Assembly: GCA_006226685.1 (NCBI GenBank)
Contig: SBGG01000012.1
Location: forward strand, 1-49,431
DNA length: 49,431 nucleotides
Direction: 5' to 3'
Source: Sphingomonadales bacterium
GTDB taxonomy: Bacteria; Pseudomonadota; Alphaproteobacteria; Sphingomonadales; Sphingomonadaceae
In this document: piece by piece, positions 8,571-16,676 of the stretch
Position numbering within the stretch: the first letter of the stretch is position 1
How the letters are laid out: every line of letters begins with the position of its first letter
Notes under the pieces: generated by a model
Database searches by the model: none
The model's input: only the letters and a program-made list of their open reading frames with translations
Told to the model about the DNA's origin: nothing
Program-made: the position numbers and the translations under genes

Positions 8571-8725
8571 CAAAAAGCTCCTGGTATCGCGGGAGCACAT
8601 GGGTCTCTCTGTCAGATCATGCGGACATGGGTCGACCCGATAACGACAGTCTAGCATATTGGGGCGCATTAGGGATAGCAGAGGCTTTCAGCGGTCGTTA
8701 ACCGCCCTTGAACAGCGCCCTTCCA

Positions 8726-9055
8726 ATGCCCATATGGTATCCATCGCGAGCATATGGCAACCGTAGGCGCTCGCGACTGAGAGACCGTCGCGCTCCCGCT
8801 TACCGACGGGATGATTTCGTGGATCTCAACCAACTCTATTTCGACCACCAAATATCGCTGATGCGGGCTGACCATGCCCGCAACAATTGCGTCCGCAACG
8901 TTCATTTGGACACTGCGGCAATCTCGGCGCAGCATATCGAGCTCTACCAAAGGGCGCGTAACGCGCCCGCGCACTTAGGTTGGGAAATTTGCTATCGCAG
9001 CAGCGATCAGCCTCGCCCTTCAGAACGGATGCCCCGGATCAAAACAATGCAGTGA
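8726..9055 (+). CDS. Hypothetical protein, about 109 residues
   Basis: The central part (FVDLNQLYFDHQISLMRADHA...HIELYQRARNAPAHLGWE) looks like a real alpha-helical protein of a type I recall as small sphingomonad proteins. The first 35 residues are arginine-rich and less protein-like. The true start may therefore be a later codon, or the 5' end may be altered. An ATG at 8726 is used for want of better. An antisense frame over 8669-8974 looks like a shadow. No function is known. Confidence 0.45.
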   Translation: MPIWYPSRAYGNRRRSRLRDRRAPAYRRDDFVDLNQLYFDHQISLMRADHARNNCVRNVHLDTAAISAQHIELYQRARNAPAHLGWEICYRSSDQPRPSERMPRIKTMQ

Positions 9056-9139
9056 TGCGAGAGTGGTGATGTGAGGCCAGCATTGCAATTGCCTCTTATC
9101 CCACAGTTTTTGGTGAAACGCCGGAAGAAGGGGCCGACC

Positions 9140-9241
9140 ATGATCGAATACGAGAGGTATAACGACCCGAGAAGTTGCCGGGCCGCGGCTGGTCTGCTCC
9201 AGCAGAAAGTGGGATCGGCACTGGTTCCCATTCCCTCCTGA
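9140..9241 (+). CDS. Possible 33-residue small ORF
   Basis: The ATG at 9140 follows AAGGGG with 6-7 nt spacing, and the frame ends at TGA 9239-9241. The product starts MIEYERYNDPRSCRAAAGLL. It has no recognisable motif. It is listed because of its ribosome site and its place between two other small genes; it could be chance. Confidence 0.25.
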   Translation: MIEYERYNDPRSCRAAAGLLQQKVGSALVPIPS

Positions 9242-9319
9242 TCAGCAGATGCATGGCCGATGGTTCGTCGGCCTGGTGATCTGCCCCCCCCTATTTCCTA
9301 CCGTCATTGGAGTAACCAC

Positions 9320-9529
9320 GTGTCGCGAGAACCTGTTCGCCCCTTTCTGATCACCAAGGATGAGGAAGGCGTGTTTCGGCTAACCATTCGCGATACGCGT
9401 TACAATTCTCAAGGTTATCCCATTATAAGTTCAAACCTGTTGAGCGAAACGTTCAAGACAGCCAGCGAAGCAAAGGCTTTTGCGCGAGATAACTACAGAG
9501 CGAAAGCTGGCCAATACGCCACAAAATAG
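9320..9529 (+). CDS. Small hypothetical protein, 69 residues, GTG start
   Basis: The GTG at 9320 has GGAG 7 nt upstream and is preferred to the ATG at 9260, which would add a proline-rich leader without a ribosome site. The sequence alternates strand-like and helical segments (FLITKDEEGVFRLTIRD, then SETFKTASEAKAFARDNY). It suggests a small alpha/beta domain of about 65 residues. No signal peptide is present. Function is unknown. Confidence 0.55.
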   Translation: MSREPVRPFLITKDEEGVFRLTIRDTRYNSQGYPIISSNLLSETFKTASEAKAFARDNYRAKAGQYATK

Positions 9530-9610
9530 CGAGAATTTCTACCTGTATAGCACTCGTCTTTTGCGCACGCCAAGCCGGTCATCCTCAATCCGGTCGAACG
9601 CCAAGATATG

Positions 9611-9641
9611 GAGCCCGGGAAACAGCGGCGTTCCCGGGTTC
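9611..9641. terminator. Hairpin between convergent small genes
   Basis: GAGCCCGGGAA (9611-9621) pairs with TTCCCGGGTTC (9631-9641), 11 bp with one wobble and a 9-nt loop. It lies between the ends of a plus-strand and a minus-strand small gene and has no T tract. Confidence 0.45.
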
Positions 9642-9654
9642 GTCACGGTCATAA

Positions 9655-9888
9655 TCAATCATAGGAAATGGAAGGTCGCGCCTGATAAAGGCGAGAGCGC
9701 ACGACCGGTCCTTCGATGACGTGGGCCTTAGCACTTCGGCTCAGCTTGGCCGCACCTTCGCTGCTCTTGAGGACGACGCGCGTACCACCAGAATCAAGCG
9801 GTTCGATCGCGGAGATATGAATGTCGAGACGCCCGCAAAGGCTGATTGCAGCATCCATATCCATATTCATGTTCACGGCTCGGGTCAT
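9655..9888 (-). CDS. Small hypothetical protein, 77 residues
   Basis: The frame from ATG 9888 reads MTRAVNMNMDMDAAISLCGRL, then a strand-rich part (ISAIEPLDSGGTRVVLKSSEGA) and a C-terminal VRSRLYQARPSISYD. A longer version would start at TTG 9915. The content looks like a compact beta-alpha domain, and the C-terminal basic tail is typical of short sphingomonad proteins. No family can be named and there is no operon partner. Confidence 0.45.
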   Translation of the reverse strand: MTRAVNMNMDMDAAISLCGRLDIHISAIEPLDSGGTRVVLKSSEGAAKLSRSAKAHVIEGPVVRSRLYQARPSISYD

Positions 9889-10003
9889 GCAGAAAATCTC
9901 GCCGACGCACCGCAAATCAGGAGGAAGTTAGCATTCAGCATTATCGCAATTCCTTATAACCAAGCGGGAGCACGTTAAGTCCCTCAGTCGCAGACAGCTT
10001 GGG

Positions 10004-10213
10004 TCAGGAATCTGCAATGCAGGCTTCTATCATAGAACAGCCCACTTGATGCACGAATTCGTCTGGAATCAGCCGACAACGACACATGCCCGCAGCCGCC
10101 CGCTCACGCGACAGGCAGCTGATCACCGCGGCCTGCCGATCCATGACGGCGACCATCGACCGAACATACTCGCCTAGGGTCAGCGGTGAAGTTTCACCCT
10201 TTGCCCGAACCAA
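10004..10213 (-). CDS. Possible small protein, up to 69 residues
   Basis: The frame starts at TTG 10213, with AAGGAA almost touching the start. It contains LTLGEYVRSMVAVMDRQAAVI and ends IEACIADS. A plus-strand frame overlaps it (10086-10466), and neither shows a known motif. I slightly prefer the minus strand because its amino-acid make-up is more protein-like. It overlaps the end of a broken frame upstream. Confidence 0.25.
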   Translation of the reverse strand: MVRAKGETSPLTLGEYVRSMVAVMDRQAAVISCLSRERAAAGMCRCRLIPDEFVHQVGCSMIEACIADS

Positions 10214-10436
10214 TTCCTTCCTTCTCCGCCGCCATGAACAGAGCGTCCGAGTTCAGATCATCGATGGTGCGAAGCCGCTTCGCTTCGGTGAATCTGGACG
10301 TTCCCAGCGACTGCTTGATGAACTGCTTTCCGATGGCTGCCACGAGCGCCGTGGGTATGCGCCGGAAATAATATTAGAGGCGGCGGTGCTTTTGCAGAGG
10401 AAGGGTTTCCGCCACGCCTTTCATGCCTTGCTGCAT
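10194..10436 (-). pseudogene. Possible interrupted small gene
   Basis: On the minus strand a frame opens at ATG 10436 (MQQGMKGVAETLPLQKHRRL) and meets TAA at 10374-10376. It then continues in the same frame through IPTALVAAIGKQFIKQSLG and LRTIDDLNSDALFMAAEKEG to TGA at 10194-10196. The later part looks like genuine protein. Either a GTG at 10343 starts a 49-residue protein, or a single stop has broken a gene of about 80 residues. Confidence 0.3.
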
Positions 10437-10516
10437 ATCACTGGTGTGACCAAATGGCAGGCATAAGTGGCTGATTTTCTGGCTAACCGCCCATAATCAA
10501 GGCGTTAGAAGAGAAA

Positions 10517-10592
<76 letters not shown>

Positions 10593-10671
10593 AAGGCGGT
10601 CGCCTATAGGCGAGCATCCCTTTCAACGCAACGCCAAAATTCATGTCGCGCAGGGAAGAGGAACAAAAATC

Positions 10672-12057
10672 TCACCCCTCCTGCGGGGCGAAGCCGACAT
10701 TCAGGAAATCGGGCACGGGACCATTCCACGCGCCGTCCTCCTCGGTGCCGTCGACCTGCTGATGGCGGCCACGCGCGCGCTCCTCTTCACGGTAGGAAGC
10801 GCCTCTGGCTTTGTCTTCCGATTCGCGCCTGCGTCCATCGGTGGAAGCCCCCCTCCCCCGATCGCCTCCACGGTCGGGCTTCGCCTTGCCGCGCCGCTCT
10901 TTCGCAGGACGCGGAGCCGCCTCCTCTTCGACCGCGCCTTCATCGCCTGCCACGGCATAGTCGATCGATGTGCCGATCAACTTCTGGATATTGTCGATCG
11001 CCTCGGCATCCTCCTTCGTAACGAAGGTATAAGCCACACCCGTCGCACCTGCACGACCGGTACGGCCAATACGATGCACATAATCGTCAGGATGCCAGGG
11101 AGCGTCGAAATTGAACACATGCGACACGCCCTTGATATCGATACCGCGCGCCGCCACATCCGACGCGACGAGGATATGCACATCACCGGTCTTGAACCGC
11201 TCCAGCTCGGCAAGACGCGTATTCTGATCGATGTCGCCGTGAATCTCGGCACTGGCGAAACCATGGCGTTTCAGGCTTTTGTTGAGCTCCCGCACAGTCG
11301 TCTTGCGATTGCAGAAGACAATCGCGTTGGTCACATTCTCACCATCCAGCAACTGGCGCAGCTTTTCGCGCTTCTTGCGCGCATCGACCTTCACGAGCCA
11401 TTGGGTGATGTTGGCAGAGGCGGTAGCCGGCCGTGCCACTTCGACATATTTGGGATTGGAAAGAAACTTGTCGGACAGCTTCTTAATCGGCGGCGGCATG
11501 GTCGCGGAAAAAAGCAGGGTCTGACGATTGGTCGGCAGCTTGGTACAAATATTCTCAATATCGGGAATGAACCCCATGTCGAGCATCCGGTCCGCCTCAT
11601 CGATCACCAGCAGGCCGCATCCGGTAAGCAGAATATTGCCACGCTCAAACAGGTCCATCAGGCGGCCCGGCGTCGCGATCAGAACATCGACACCCTTTTC
11701 CAGCGCCTTTATCTGGTCCCCCATCGATACGCCGCCGATGAGCAGCGCCATGGAAAGCTTGTGATATTTGCCGTATTTCTCGAAATTCTCAGCCACCTGC
11801 GCAGCGAGTTCACGCGTAGGCTCCAATATCAGGCTGCGCGGCATGCGTGCGCGGCTGCGGCCATGGGCGAGAATATCGATCATCGGCAGCACGAAACTGG
11901 CCGTCTTGCCCGTGCCCGTCTGGGCAATGCCGATCAGATCCTTCATCATCAGAACCGGCGGGATTGCCTGCGCCTGAATTGGCGTCGGCGTTTCATATCC
12001 GGCCTCGCTTACGGCCCTCAAAAGTTCATCGGAAAGGCCGAGATCGGCAAAAGTCAT
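10672..12057 (-). CDS. rhlE: DEAD-box ATP-dependent RNA helicase (RhlE type)
   Basis: This 461-residue helicase unwinds RNA duplexes with ATP, probably in ribosome assembly or RNA decay. From the ATG at 12057 the motifs are: Q motif ([11 protein letters not shown]...PTPIQ), Walker A AQTGTGKT at 45-52, PTRELA at 80-85, TPGR at 129-132, DEAD at 153-156, SAT at 184-186, and [10 protein letters not shown] in the second lobe. After about residue 380 there is a long, low-complexity, basic arginine/glycine-rich tail, usual for RhlE proteins and likely RNA-binding. A GTG 13 codons upstream is the alternative start, but family members begin near MTFADLGL. Neither start has a clear ribosome site. Confidence 0.93.
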   Translation of the reverse strand: MTFADLGLSDELLRAVSEAGYETPTPIQAQAIPPVLMMKDLIGIAQTGTGKTASFVLPMIDILAHGRSRARMPRSLILEPTRELAAQVAENFEKYGKYHKLSMALLIGGVSMGDQIKALEKGVDVLIATPGRLMDLFERGNILLTGCGLLVIDEADRMLDMGFIPDIENICTKLPTNRQTLLFSATMPPPIKKLSDKFLSNPKYVEVARPATASANITQWLVKVDARKKREKLRQLLDGENVTNAIVFCNRKTTVRELNKSLKRHGFASAEIHGDIDQNTRLAELERFKTGDVHILVASDVAARGIDIKGVSHVFNFDAPWHPDDYVHRIGRTGRAGATGVAYTFVTKEDAEAIDNIQKLIGTSIDYAVAGDEGAVEEEAAPRPAKERRGKAKPDRGGDRGRGASTDGRRRESEDKARGASYREEERARGRHQQVDGTEEDGAWNGPVPDFLNVGFAPQEG

Positions 12058-12195
12058 CCAGTTGTCCGGAAATTCAAACAGCCGGGCACAATGCACCAGC
12101 TATGCTGGCCGCGATGTGATGAAAAATCGCGCGATTGTCAAGAAAATCCGTTCAAAAACGGTGCCGGGCAATGCGGCCTCGCCGCGCCGGCACAC

Positions 12196-12341
12196 TAGGG
12201 CGGATCGACATTCAGCCCTGGCGGCCTGCAAATGGCGCTTTCGCGCGCTTCCGGTGCTCACGTACCTTGAGTACACTCCGCTCCGGATCACGCAAAATCA
12301 CCATTTTCGGCTCGTCATCTTCTGAATGTCGATCCGCCCTA
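12196..12341. mobile_element. 146-bp MITE-like element (family B) with 20-bp perfect terminal inverted repeats
   Basis: The ends TAGGGCGGATCGACATTCAG (12196-12215) and CTGAATGTCGATCCGCCCTA (12322-12341) are exact reverse complements. The interior is non-coding. The outermost TA on each side may be a target duplication, as for IS630/mariner-type transposition. I recall the same inverted repeat dispersed in sphingomonad genomes, but could not search. The right end supplies the TAG stop codon of the neighbouring minus-strand gene. Confidence 0.8.
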
Positions 12342-12845
12342 ATGCTTGGGTTCCAGCCGCCTGAAATCGGTGATCGCGCAATCCGCCCCGCTGCGGGCAA
12401 GAACGCGATCCCGCCCGGCGCAAAGCGAGCCATCCGCATGGGGCTGTATATAGAAACCCGAATAAAGGTCCGCCGGGCGGCATTCCCGCCCCAACACCGC
12501 CCGCAAACGGCGGTTATCGTCCAGCACCAGATCCACCCCCCGAGACGAGCTGATCGCGGCGGCACGCACCTGAGAAATCCTGATACATTTCGGCCCCTTA
12601 TGCTCTTCCCACTCGCGATTGAGCGGAGGCTGCGCCCCCGATGGCGGAGGCTCGGTGCGATAGCGTGCACCACGCTCATCGGGCGGAGGGGGAGGACCGG
12701 GCCGGATCATCGGAACGCGGATGATGATACGCTGCTCGATCGTCATCTGCGTCAGTTCGACCGATCGCACCGCGCCGGAAAGCTCCTGCGGCGAAAATGT
12801 CGCCGAAGCGGACAACAATAAAAACGGCAACAGAGTCACGATCAC
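12339..12845 (-). CDS. Exported hypothetical protein, 168 residues
   Basis: An N-terminal signal peptide (MIVTLLPFLLLSASA, then TF) predicts periplasmic location. A proline-rich linker at about 50-75 is followed by a domain with four cysteines (C87, C122, C142 and C154), as in small disulfide-stabilised sphingomonad periplasmic proteins. No family can be named with certainty. Its stop codon TAG (12339-12341) is the outer end of the adjacent MITE-like element, so the original C-terminus may have been longer. A second proline-rich exported protein of similar style is encoded at 27733-28218. Confidence 0.6.
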   Translation of the reverse strand: MIVTLLPFLLLSASATFSPQELSGAVRSVELTQMTIEQRIIIRVPMIRPGPPPPPDERGARYRTEPPPSGAQPPLNREWEEHKGPKCIRISQVRAAAISSSRGVDLVLDDNRRLRAVLGRECRPADLYSGFYIQPHADGSLCAGRDRVLARSGADCAITDFRRLEPKH

Positions 12846-12934
12846 CCTTTTTTGCGTCTTCGGCGCTGAATGACAGGATGTCGCATAACGAAGAGCAGTT
12901 GAACAACAGGTGAATTACATCAATATGCGCCTTT

Positions 12935-14380
12935 ATGAGCCATATTGAACCACTTGAAAAATTTCGAACCCTTCTCGGTTCGAAAGGGGTCATTACCGAT
13001 CCGGACGAAATCGCCCCCTGGGTGACCGACTGGCGCAACCGATTCCATGGGGCGAGTCCGGCCATTATCGCGCCCGCCAGCACAGCCGAAGTAGCCGGCG
13101 CGATGGAGATCGCGCGCGAACATCGGATTCCGCTGGTCCCGCAAGGCGGCAACACATCGATGGTCGGCGGAGCAACCCCTCCCGCCGATGGCAGCGCCTT
13201 CATTCTGTCGCTTCGTCGGATGAACAGGATCCGCTCGATCGACCCATCGAACAATCAGGCCATATGCGAGGCCGGGGTCATCCTCGCGACCCTTCACGAG
13301 GCAACCGAAGCAGTGGGGCGACGCTTTCCGCTCAGCCTCGGCGCCAAGGGGTCAGCGACCATCGGCGGCCTTGCCTCGACCAATGCGGGCGGCACGCAGG
13401 TGCTGCGCCACGGTACAATGCGCGGGCTGGTTGACGGACTAGAAGCCGTACTGCCCGACGGCACCATTTATGAGGGGTTGGCGCCGCTCAAGAAAGACAA
13501 TCGCGGCTACGACATACGCCATCTGCTGATCGGCGCGGAAGGGACGCTCGGTATCGTCACGGCGGCCACGCTCAAGCTCGTTCCCGCCCTGACCCACATT
13601 GCGACCGCCTGGGTCGGCGTTGCGCGCCCTCATGATGCGCTGGCACTGCTACGGCAACTCGAAACGCGCTTCGGCCCGATCATCGAGGGGTTCGAGGTGA
13701 TGGCCGCCGACTGTCTCGGCCATGTTCTCAGCCATGTACCGGGAACGAAATTGCCGATCGACACCCCCTCCCCCTGGCATGCGCTGATCGAATTCGACCT
13801 TGGAGACGATCCCGCAAAGGCCATGGAAACCGAGGAACAGATCACAACCGCACTCGGCCGGTATCTGGAAGGCGGCGGAGGGATCGACGCCACCCTCGCC
13901 CAGAACAAGGCGCAGGCAGCCGCATTCTGGCGGCTGCGCGAATCGATCTCCGAATCGGAACGGGCACAGGGGCCCGCGCTGCAATTCGACATCAGCGTGC
14001 CGGTGGACCGGATGCCGGACTATATGATCGACACCGTGATTGCCGCCGAACGACGCTTTCCCGGTACCACCGCCTCCTCCTTCGGACATCTGGGCGACGG
14101 CAATGTCCATTTCCATGTCCGCGCGCCGAAGGGGACCAGCGATGGCCCGGAATGGATCGCCCAAGAGGGGGAAACCATCACCCGCTTCATCCACGATGCC
14201 GTGGTCGCAGCGGGCGGTTCAATCTCTGCAGAGCATGGCATCGGTCAGATGAAACGCGCCGAACTGGCGCGCCTTTCTTCCCCCGCCCGCCTGTCCGCCC
14301 TGCATTCGATCAAAAAGGCCTTCGACCCGATGGGCCTGATGAACCCCGGCAAACTCATCCCGCTTGCATCGGAAGGCTGA
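12935..14380 (+). CDS. FAD-binding D-2-hydroxyacid dehydrogenase (GlcD / D-2-hydroxyglutarate dehydrogenase family)
   Basis: This 481-residue flavoprotein should oxidise a D-2-hydroxyacid such as D-2-hydroxyglutarate or D-lactate to the 2-oxoacid. The N-terminal FAD domain (about 40-220) shows VPQGGNTSMVGGATP, SLGAKGSATIGGLASTNAGG and LLIGAEGTLGIVTAATL. The C-terminal oxidase domain ends with the metal/substrate region HLGDGNVHFH and ISAEHGIGQMKR...MNPGKL. The family match is clear over the full length; the exact substrate is not. It is followed 75 bp later by sapC on the same strand, without an obvious functional link. Confidence 0.88.
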   Translation: MSHIEPLEKFRTLLGSKGVITDPDEIAPWVTDWRNRFHGASPAIIAPASTAEVAGAMEIAREHRIPLVPQGGNTSMVGGATPPADGSAFILSLRRMNRIRSIDPSNNQAICEAGVILATLHEATEAVGRRFPLSLGAKGSATIGGLASTNAGGTQVLRHGTMRGLVDGLEAVLPDGTIYEGLAPLKKDNRGYDIRHLLIGAEGTLGIVTAATLKLVPALTHIATAWVGVARPHDALALLRQLETRFGPIIEGFEVMAADCLGHVLSHVPGTKLPIDTPSPWHALIEFDLGDDPAKAMETEEQITTALGRYLEGGGGIDATLAQNKAQAAAFWRLRESISESERAQGPALQFDISVPVDRMPDYMIDTVIAAERRFPGTTASSFGHLGDGNVHFHVRAPKGTSDGPEWIAQEGETITRFIHDAVVAAGGSISAEHGIGQMKRAELARLSSPARLSALHSIKKAFDPMGLMNPGKLIPLASEG

Positions 14381-14455
14381 CGCCTTTATCGCGAGCGCCG
14401 GTATATTCACGCGATCAGCGGGCCCGCCCGTTCAGCATCATTTTGGAGACGAAAT

Positions 14456-15235
14456 ATGGCCAGCGCGCCGAACGCCCCTCTGCCGATCCTCTATAACGGC
14501 CTCGTTCCGCTCAACAGCAACGAGCATGGCAAATACCGCATCCGACCGGCCGATACCGCCCCTTTCCTCAAGGGGCAGCACGCAGTACCGCTGACCATCG
14601 ACGAATTCGTCTCTGCCCAGCGCTTCGTACCGATCATCTTTTCCGCCGGCGAAGATCCGGTGCCGCTCGCGCTGATGGGGCTCAACGAGGGCGTCAACAC
14701 CTTCCTCGACGATGAGGGCAAGCTGAACGGCCCGGCCTATGTTCCGGCCTATGTCCGCCGTTACCCCTGGATGCTGGCCCGGCTGCGCCCCGACAGCGAT
14801 GAGCTGTCGCTCTGCTTCGATCCAACCAGCGACACCATTGGCGAGTTCGAAGAAGGCGACCTGCTGCTGGAGGATAATCAGCCCACCGAGCTGACCAAGA
14901 ATATCCTCAAATTCTGCGAGGAGTTCGAGCAGGCGGCCCAGCGCACGGCTATGTTCATGAAGGACCTGAAGGACCTCGACCTCATCATGGACGGCGAGGT
15001 TTCGATCCAGATGCAGAATAGCGATAAGCCGTTCATCTATCGCGGATTCGGCATGATCAACGAACAGAAACTGCGCGACCTGCGCGGCGACCAGTTGCGC
15101 AAGATCAACCAGAACGGGATGCTGCCGCTGATTCACGCCCATCTCTTCTCGCTTCAACTGATGCGCGACATCTTCAACCGGCAGGTCGAGCAGGGCAAAA
15201 TGCCCGATATTGCGCCCGCCGACACCATGGCCTGA
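14456..15235 (+). CDS. SapC family protein
   Basis: This 259-residue protein matches the SapC family, named after a protein linked to the Campylobacter S-layer locus but of unknown biochemical role in alphaproteobacteria. Recognisable blocks are NGLVPLNSNEHGKYRI near the N-terminus, QRFVPIIFSAGEDPVPLALMGL, the tyrosine/proline-rich AYVPAYVRRYPW at about 92-103, and GFGMINEQKLRDL near the C-terminus. It has no signal peptide or membrane segment. GGAG about 8 nt upstream supports the ATG at 14456. A strong hairpin terminator follows the gene. Confidence 0.85.
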   Translation: MASAPNAPLPILYNGLVPLNSNEHGKYRIRPADTAPFLKGQHAVPLTIDEFVSAQRFVPIIFSAGEDPVPLALMGLNEGVNTFLDDEGKLNGPAYVPAYVRRYPWMLARLRPDSDELSLCFDPTSDTIGEFEEGDLLLEDNQPTELTKNILKFCEEFEQAAQRTAMFMKDLKDLDLIMDGEVSIQMQNSDKPFIYRGFGMINEQKLRDLRGDQLRKINQNGMLPLIHAHLFSLQLMRDIFNRQVEQGKMPDIAPADTMA

Positions 15236-15284
15236 GTCGAGGACCGCTTTTCGCGGCCGATACAGGTGATCTGAGGAAAATTCG

Positions 15285-15314
15285 ACGGCCCGGCGTAATG
15301 ATGCGCCGGGCCGT
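15285..15314 (+). terminator. Terminator after sapC
   Basis: ACGGCCCGGCG (15285-15295) pairs with CGCCGGGCCGT (15304-15314) over 11 bp with an 8-nt loop. The T-rich TACTTGTTT follows. Confidence 0.7.
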
Positions 15315-15404
15315 TACTTGTTTCCGATCAAGCAAACAAACAGGAAAAAGCAAATAATTACCGACGATCAACAGTTGAAAAAATGCCGGCTATCGCTTAC
15401 TTAA

Positions 15405-15518
15405 GTGAGGTGTCCGCACCTGTTCCCCTTTCGGGTGTGTGCATGGACGCCTTCTCCCTCGAAGGCGTCTCCTCCCTGAACCTGGCCACCCTATGCACGC
15501 ATAGGGTGGTTTTTTTTT
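15405..15518 (+). ncRNA. Probable small non-coding RNA with intrinsic terminator
   Basis: No protein frame fits, but three structures line up in about 110 nt. They are a 5-bp hairpin AGGTG-TCCG-CACCT (15408-15421), a perfect 9-bp hairpin GACGCCTTC/GAAGGCGTC (15446-15469) with loop TCCCTC, and a textbook terminator CCACCCTATG-CACG-CATAGGGTGG (15486-15509) followed by nine T (15510-15518). Single-stranded CTCCTCCC at 15469-15476 could pair with Shine-Dalgarno sequences, as in known alphaproteobacterial trans-acting sRNAs. TTGAAA at 15375-15380 is a possible -35, but the -10 is weak, so the 5' end is approximate. Confidence 0.6.
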
Positions 15519-15627
15519 GCGCCGCCTACGCAAATCGAGCCGAATTTATCGGATCAAACCAGTGTTGCAGGCCGCATTCCCTCGCCTATCCTGAATCATC
15601 GGTATCACCATCTGACTCGCAAATGCT

Positions 15628-16521
15628 CTATTCTGCAGCCTCCGACCAATGCCGGCCCCCAAGCTCCCGACCCAGCTCCTCGACCAGCTGCGTCACCATC
15701 GTCCGCACCCGCCCGAGTCCCGGTCCGGGCGACTCCATCTGGTCATCAAGATAGAGGTCACGGGAAATTTCGATCTGCAAGGCGTGGCGTCCGCTTTCCG
15801 GTTTGCCGTGACGTTCGATCAGATAAGATCCCGGATAAGGGTGATTCAATGCCGCCACATATCCATGGGCAGCGATAACCGAGCAGGCAAGCTCAACCAA
15901 AGTTCGGGATGCGCTTGTGCCGAACCGGTCACCGATCACGACGTCAGCGCGGGACAGACCGGAGGCAAACGGAGGAAGCGGCGGCATCGAATGCACATCG
16001 ACCAGCAGCACCTCTCCATGACTATGACGCAAAAGCTCCGCTTCCTGCTCCAGCGTCGCATGATAGGGCTCATGCGCCAGTGTGATACGACTATGGGCCT
16101 CCTCCCAGGAAATAACACCGCGCCAGAGATCGCCGCAACGCGGCAGAGAACGAGGAAACAGACCCAGCCCTCCCCGCTGTTTCACCGACTGGATCAGGGG
16201 CTGCCCACGGGGAACGGCCCCGACGAGCTTCACATCGATATCACGGGGATCGCGGTTGAGGTCGATCACCGCGCGCGGAACCTGCGCGACCAGCGCAGGG
16301 AATCCCCGTGCCACCAGATCCTCGATCAGCAGATCGGCATAGCGATCCTCCAGCCGCCATAATGTCTGCTCCGGCACCCGCGCCCACGCTATGATTTCAG
16401 GCGTATAGCAGCGCCCCGCATGGGGAACCGACAACAGCACCGGAGCCGGTGCCCCACCGGATCGCTGGAAATCGAACAACGGGCCAGCGCCCCATGGCTG
16501 CATCTCCGTTCCTGATGTCAC
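15628..16521 (-). CDS. N-formylglutamate amidohydrolase family protein
   Basis: This 297-residue zinc-type hydrolase belongs to the N-formylglutamate amidohydrolase family, which releases formate from N-formyl-L-glutamate at the end of histidine degradation. Signatures are LLSVPHAGRCY near residue 30, RVPRAVIDLNRDPRDID-type sequence near 80-95 (here VPRAVIDLNRD), LVDVHSMP near 170, and LQIEISRDLYLD near 250. No other hut gene is nearby, and many alphaproteobacteria keep this homologue beside cpdR, as here. The true substrate may therefore not be histidine-derived. It is divergent from cpdR across about 155 bp. Confidence 0.85.
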   Translation of the reverse strand: MTSGTEMQPWGAGPLFDFQRSGGAPAPVLLSVPHAGRCYTPEIIAWARVPEQTLWRLEDRYADLLIEDLVARGFPALVAQVPRAVIDLNRDPRDIDVKLVGAVPRGQPLIQSVKQRGGLGLFPRSLPRCGDLWRGVISWEEAHSRITLAHEPYHATLEQEAELLRHSHGEVLLVDVHSMPPLPPFASGLSRADVVIGDRFGTSASRTLVELACSVIAAHGYVAALNHPYPGSYLIERHGKPESGRHALQIEISRDLYLDDQMESPGPGLGRVRTMVTQLVEELGRELGGRHWSEAAE

Positions 16522-16579
16522 CCGACCCGCTTTCCGTCCTTCATATCCCGGTTTCTCATAAAATGGGGAATGTTAAGCG

Positions 16580-16594
16580 CTTATCCACAAATGG
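16580..16594. promoter_or_regulatory. DnaA-box 9-mer within a repeated 15-mer, between the amidohydrolase gene and cpdR
   Basis: TTATCCACA at 16581-16589 matches the DnaA box. The 15-mer CTTATCCACAAATGG around it recurs exactly at 6697-6711. Its position in the divergent promoter region of a cell-cycle regulator makes regulation by DnaA conceivable. This is not shown. Confidence 0.4.
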
Positions 16595-16676
16595 AAAGCA
16601 TAAGTTTGGGCAGCATTGACAGGGCGCCGCCTCACTGGCAGCACCCTCAACAAACATATCAGAGGTGTCGGGGTCG

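Noticed and set aside
10086..10466. 126-codon plus-strand open frame
   Set aside because: No ribosome site or motif. The opposite strand looks more protein-like, though also weak.
10762..12198. 478-codon plus-strand open frame
   Set aside because: Antisense shadow of the DEAD-box helicase gene.
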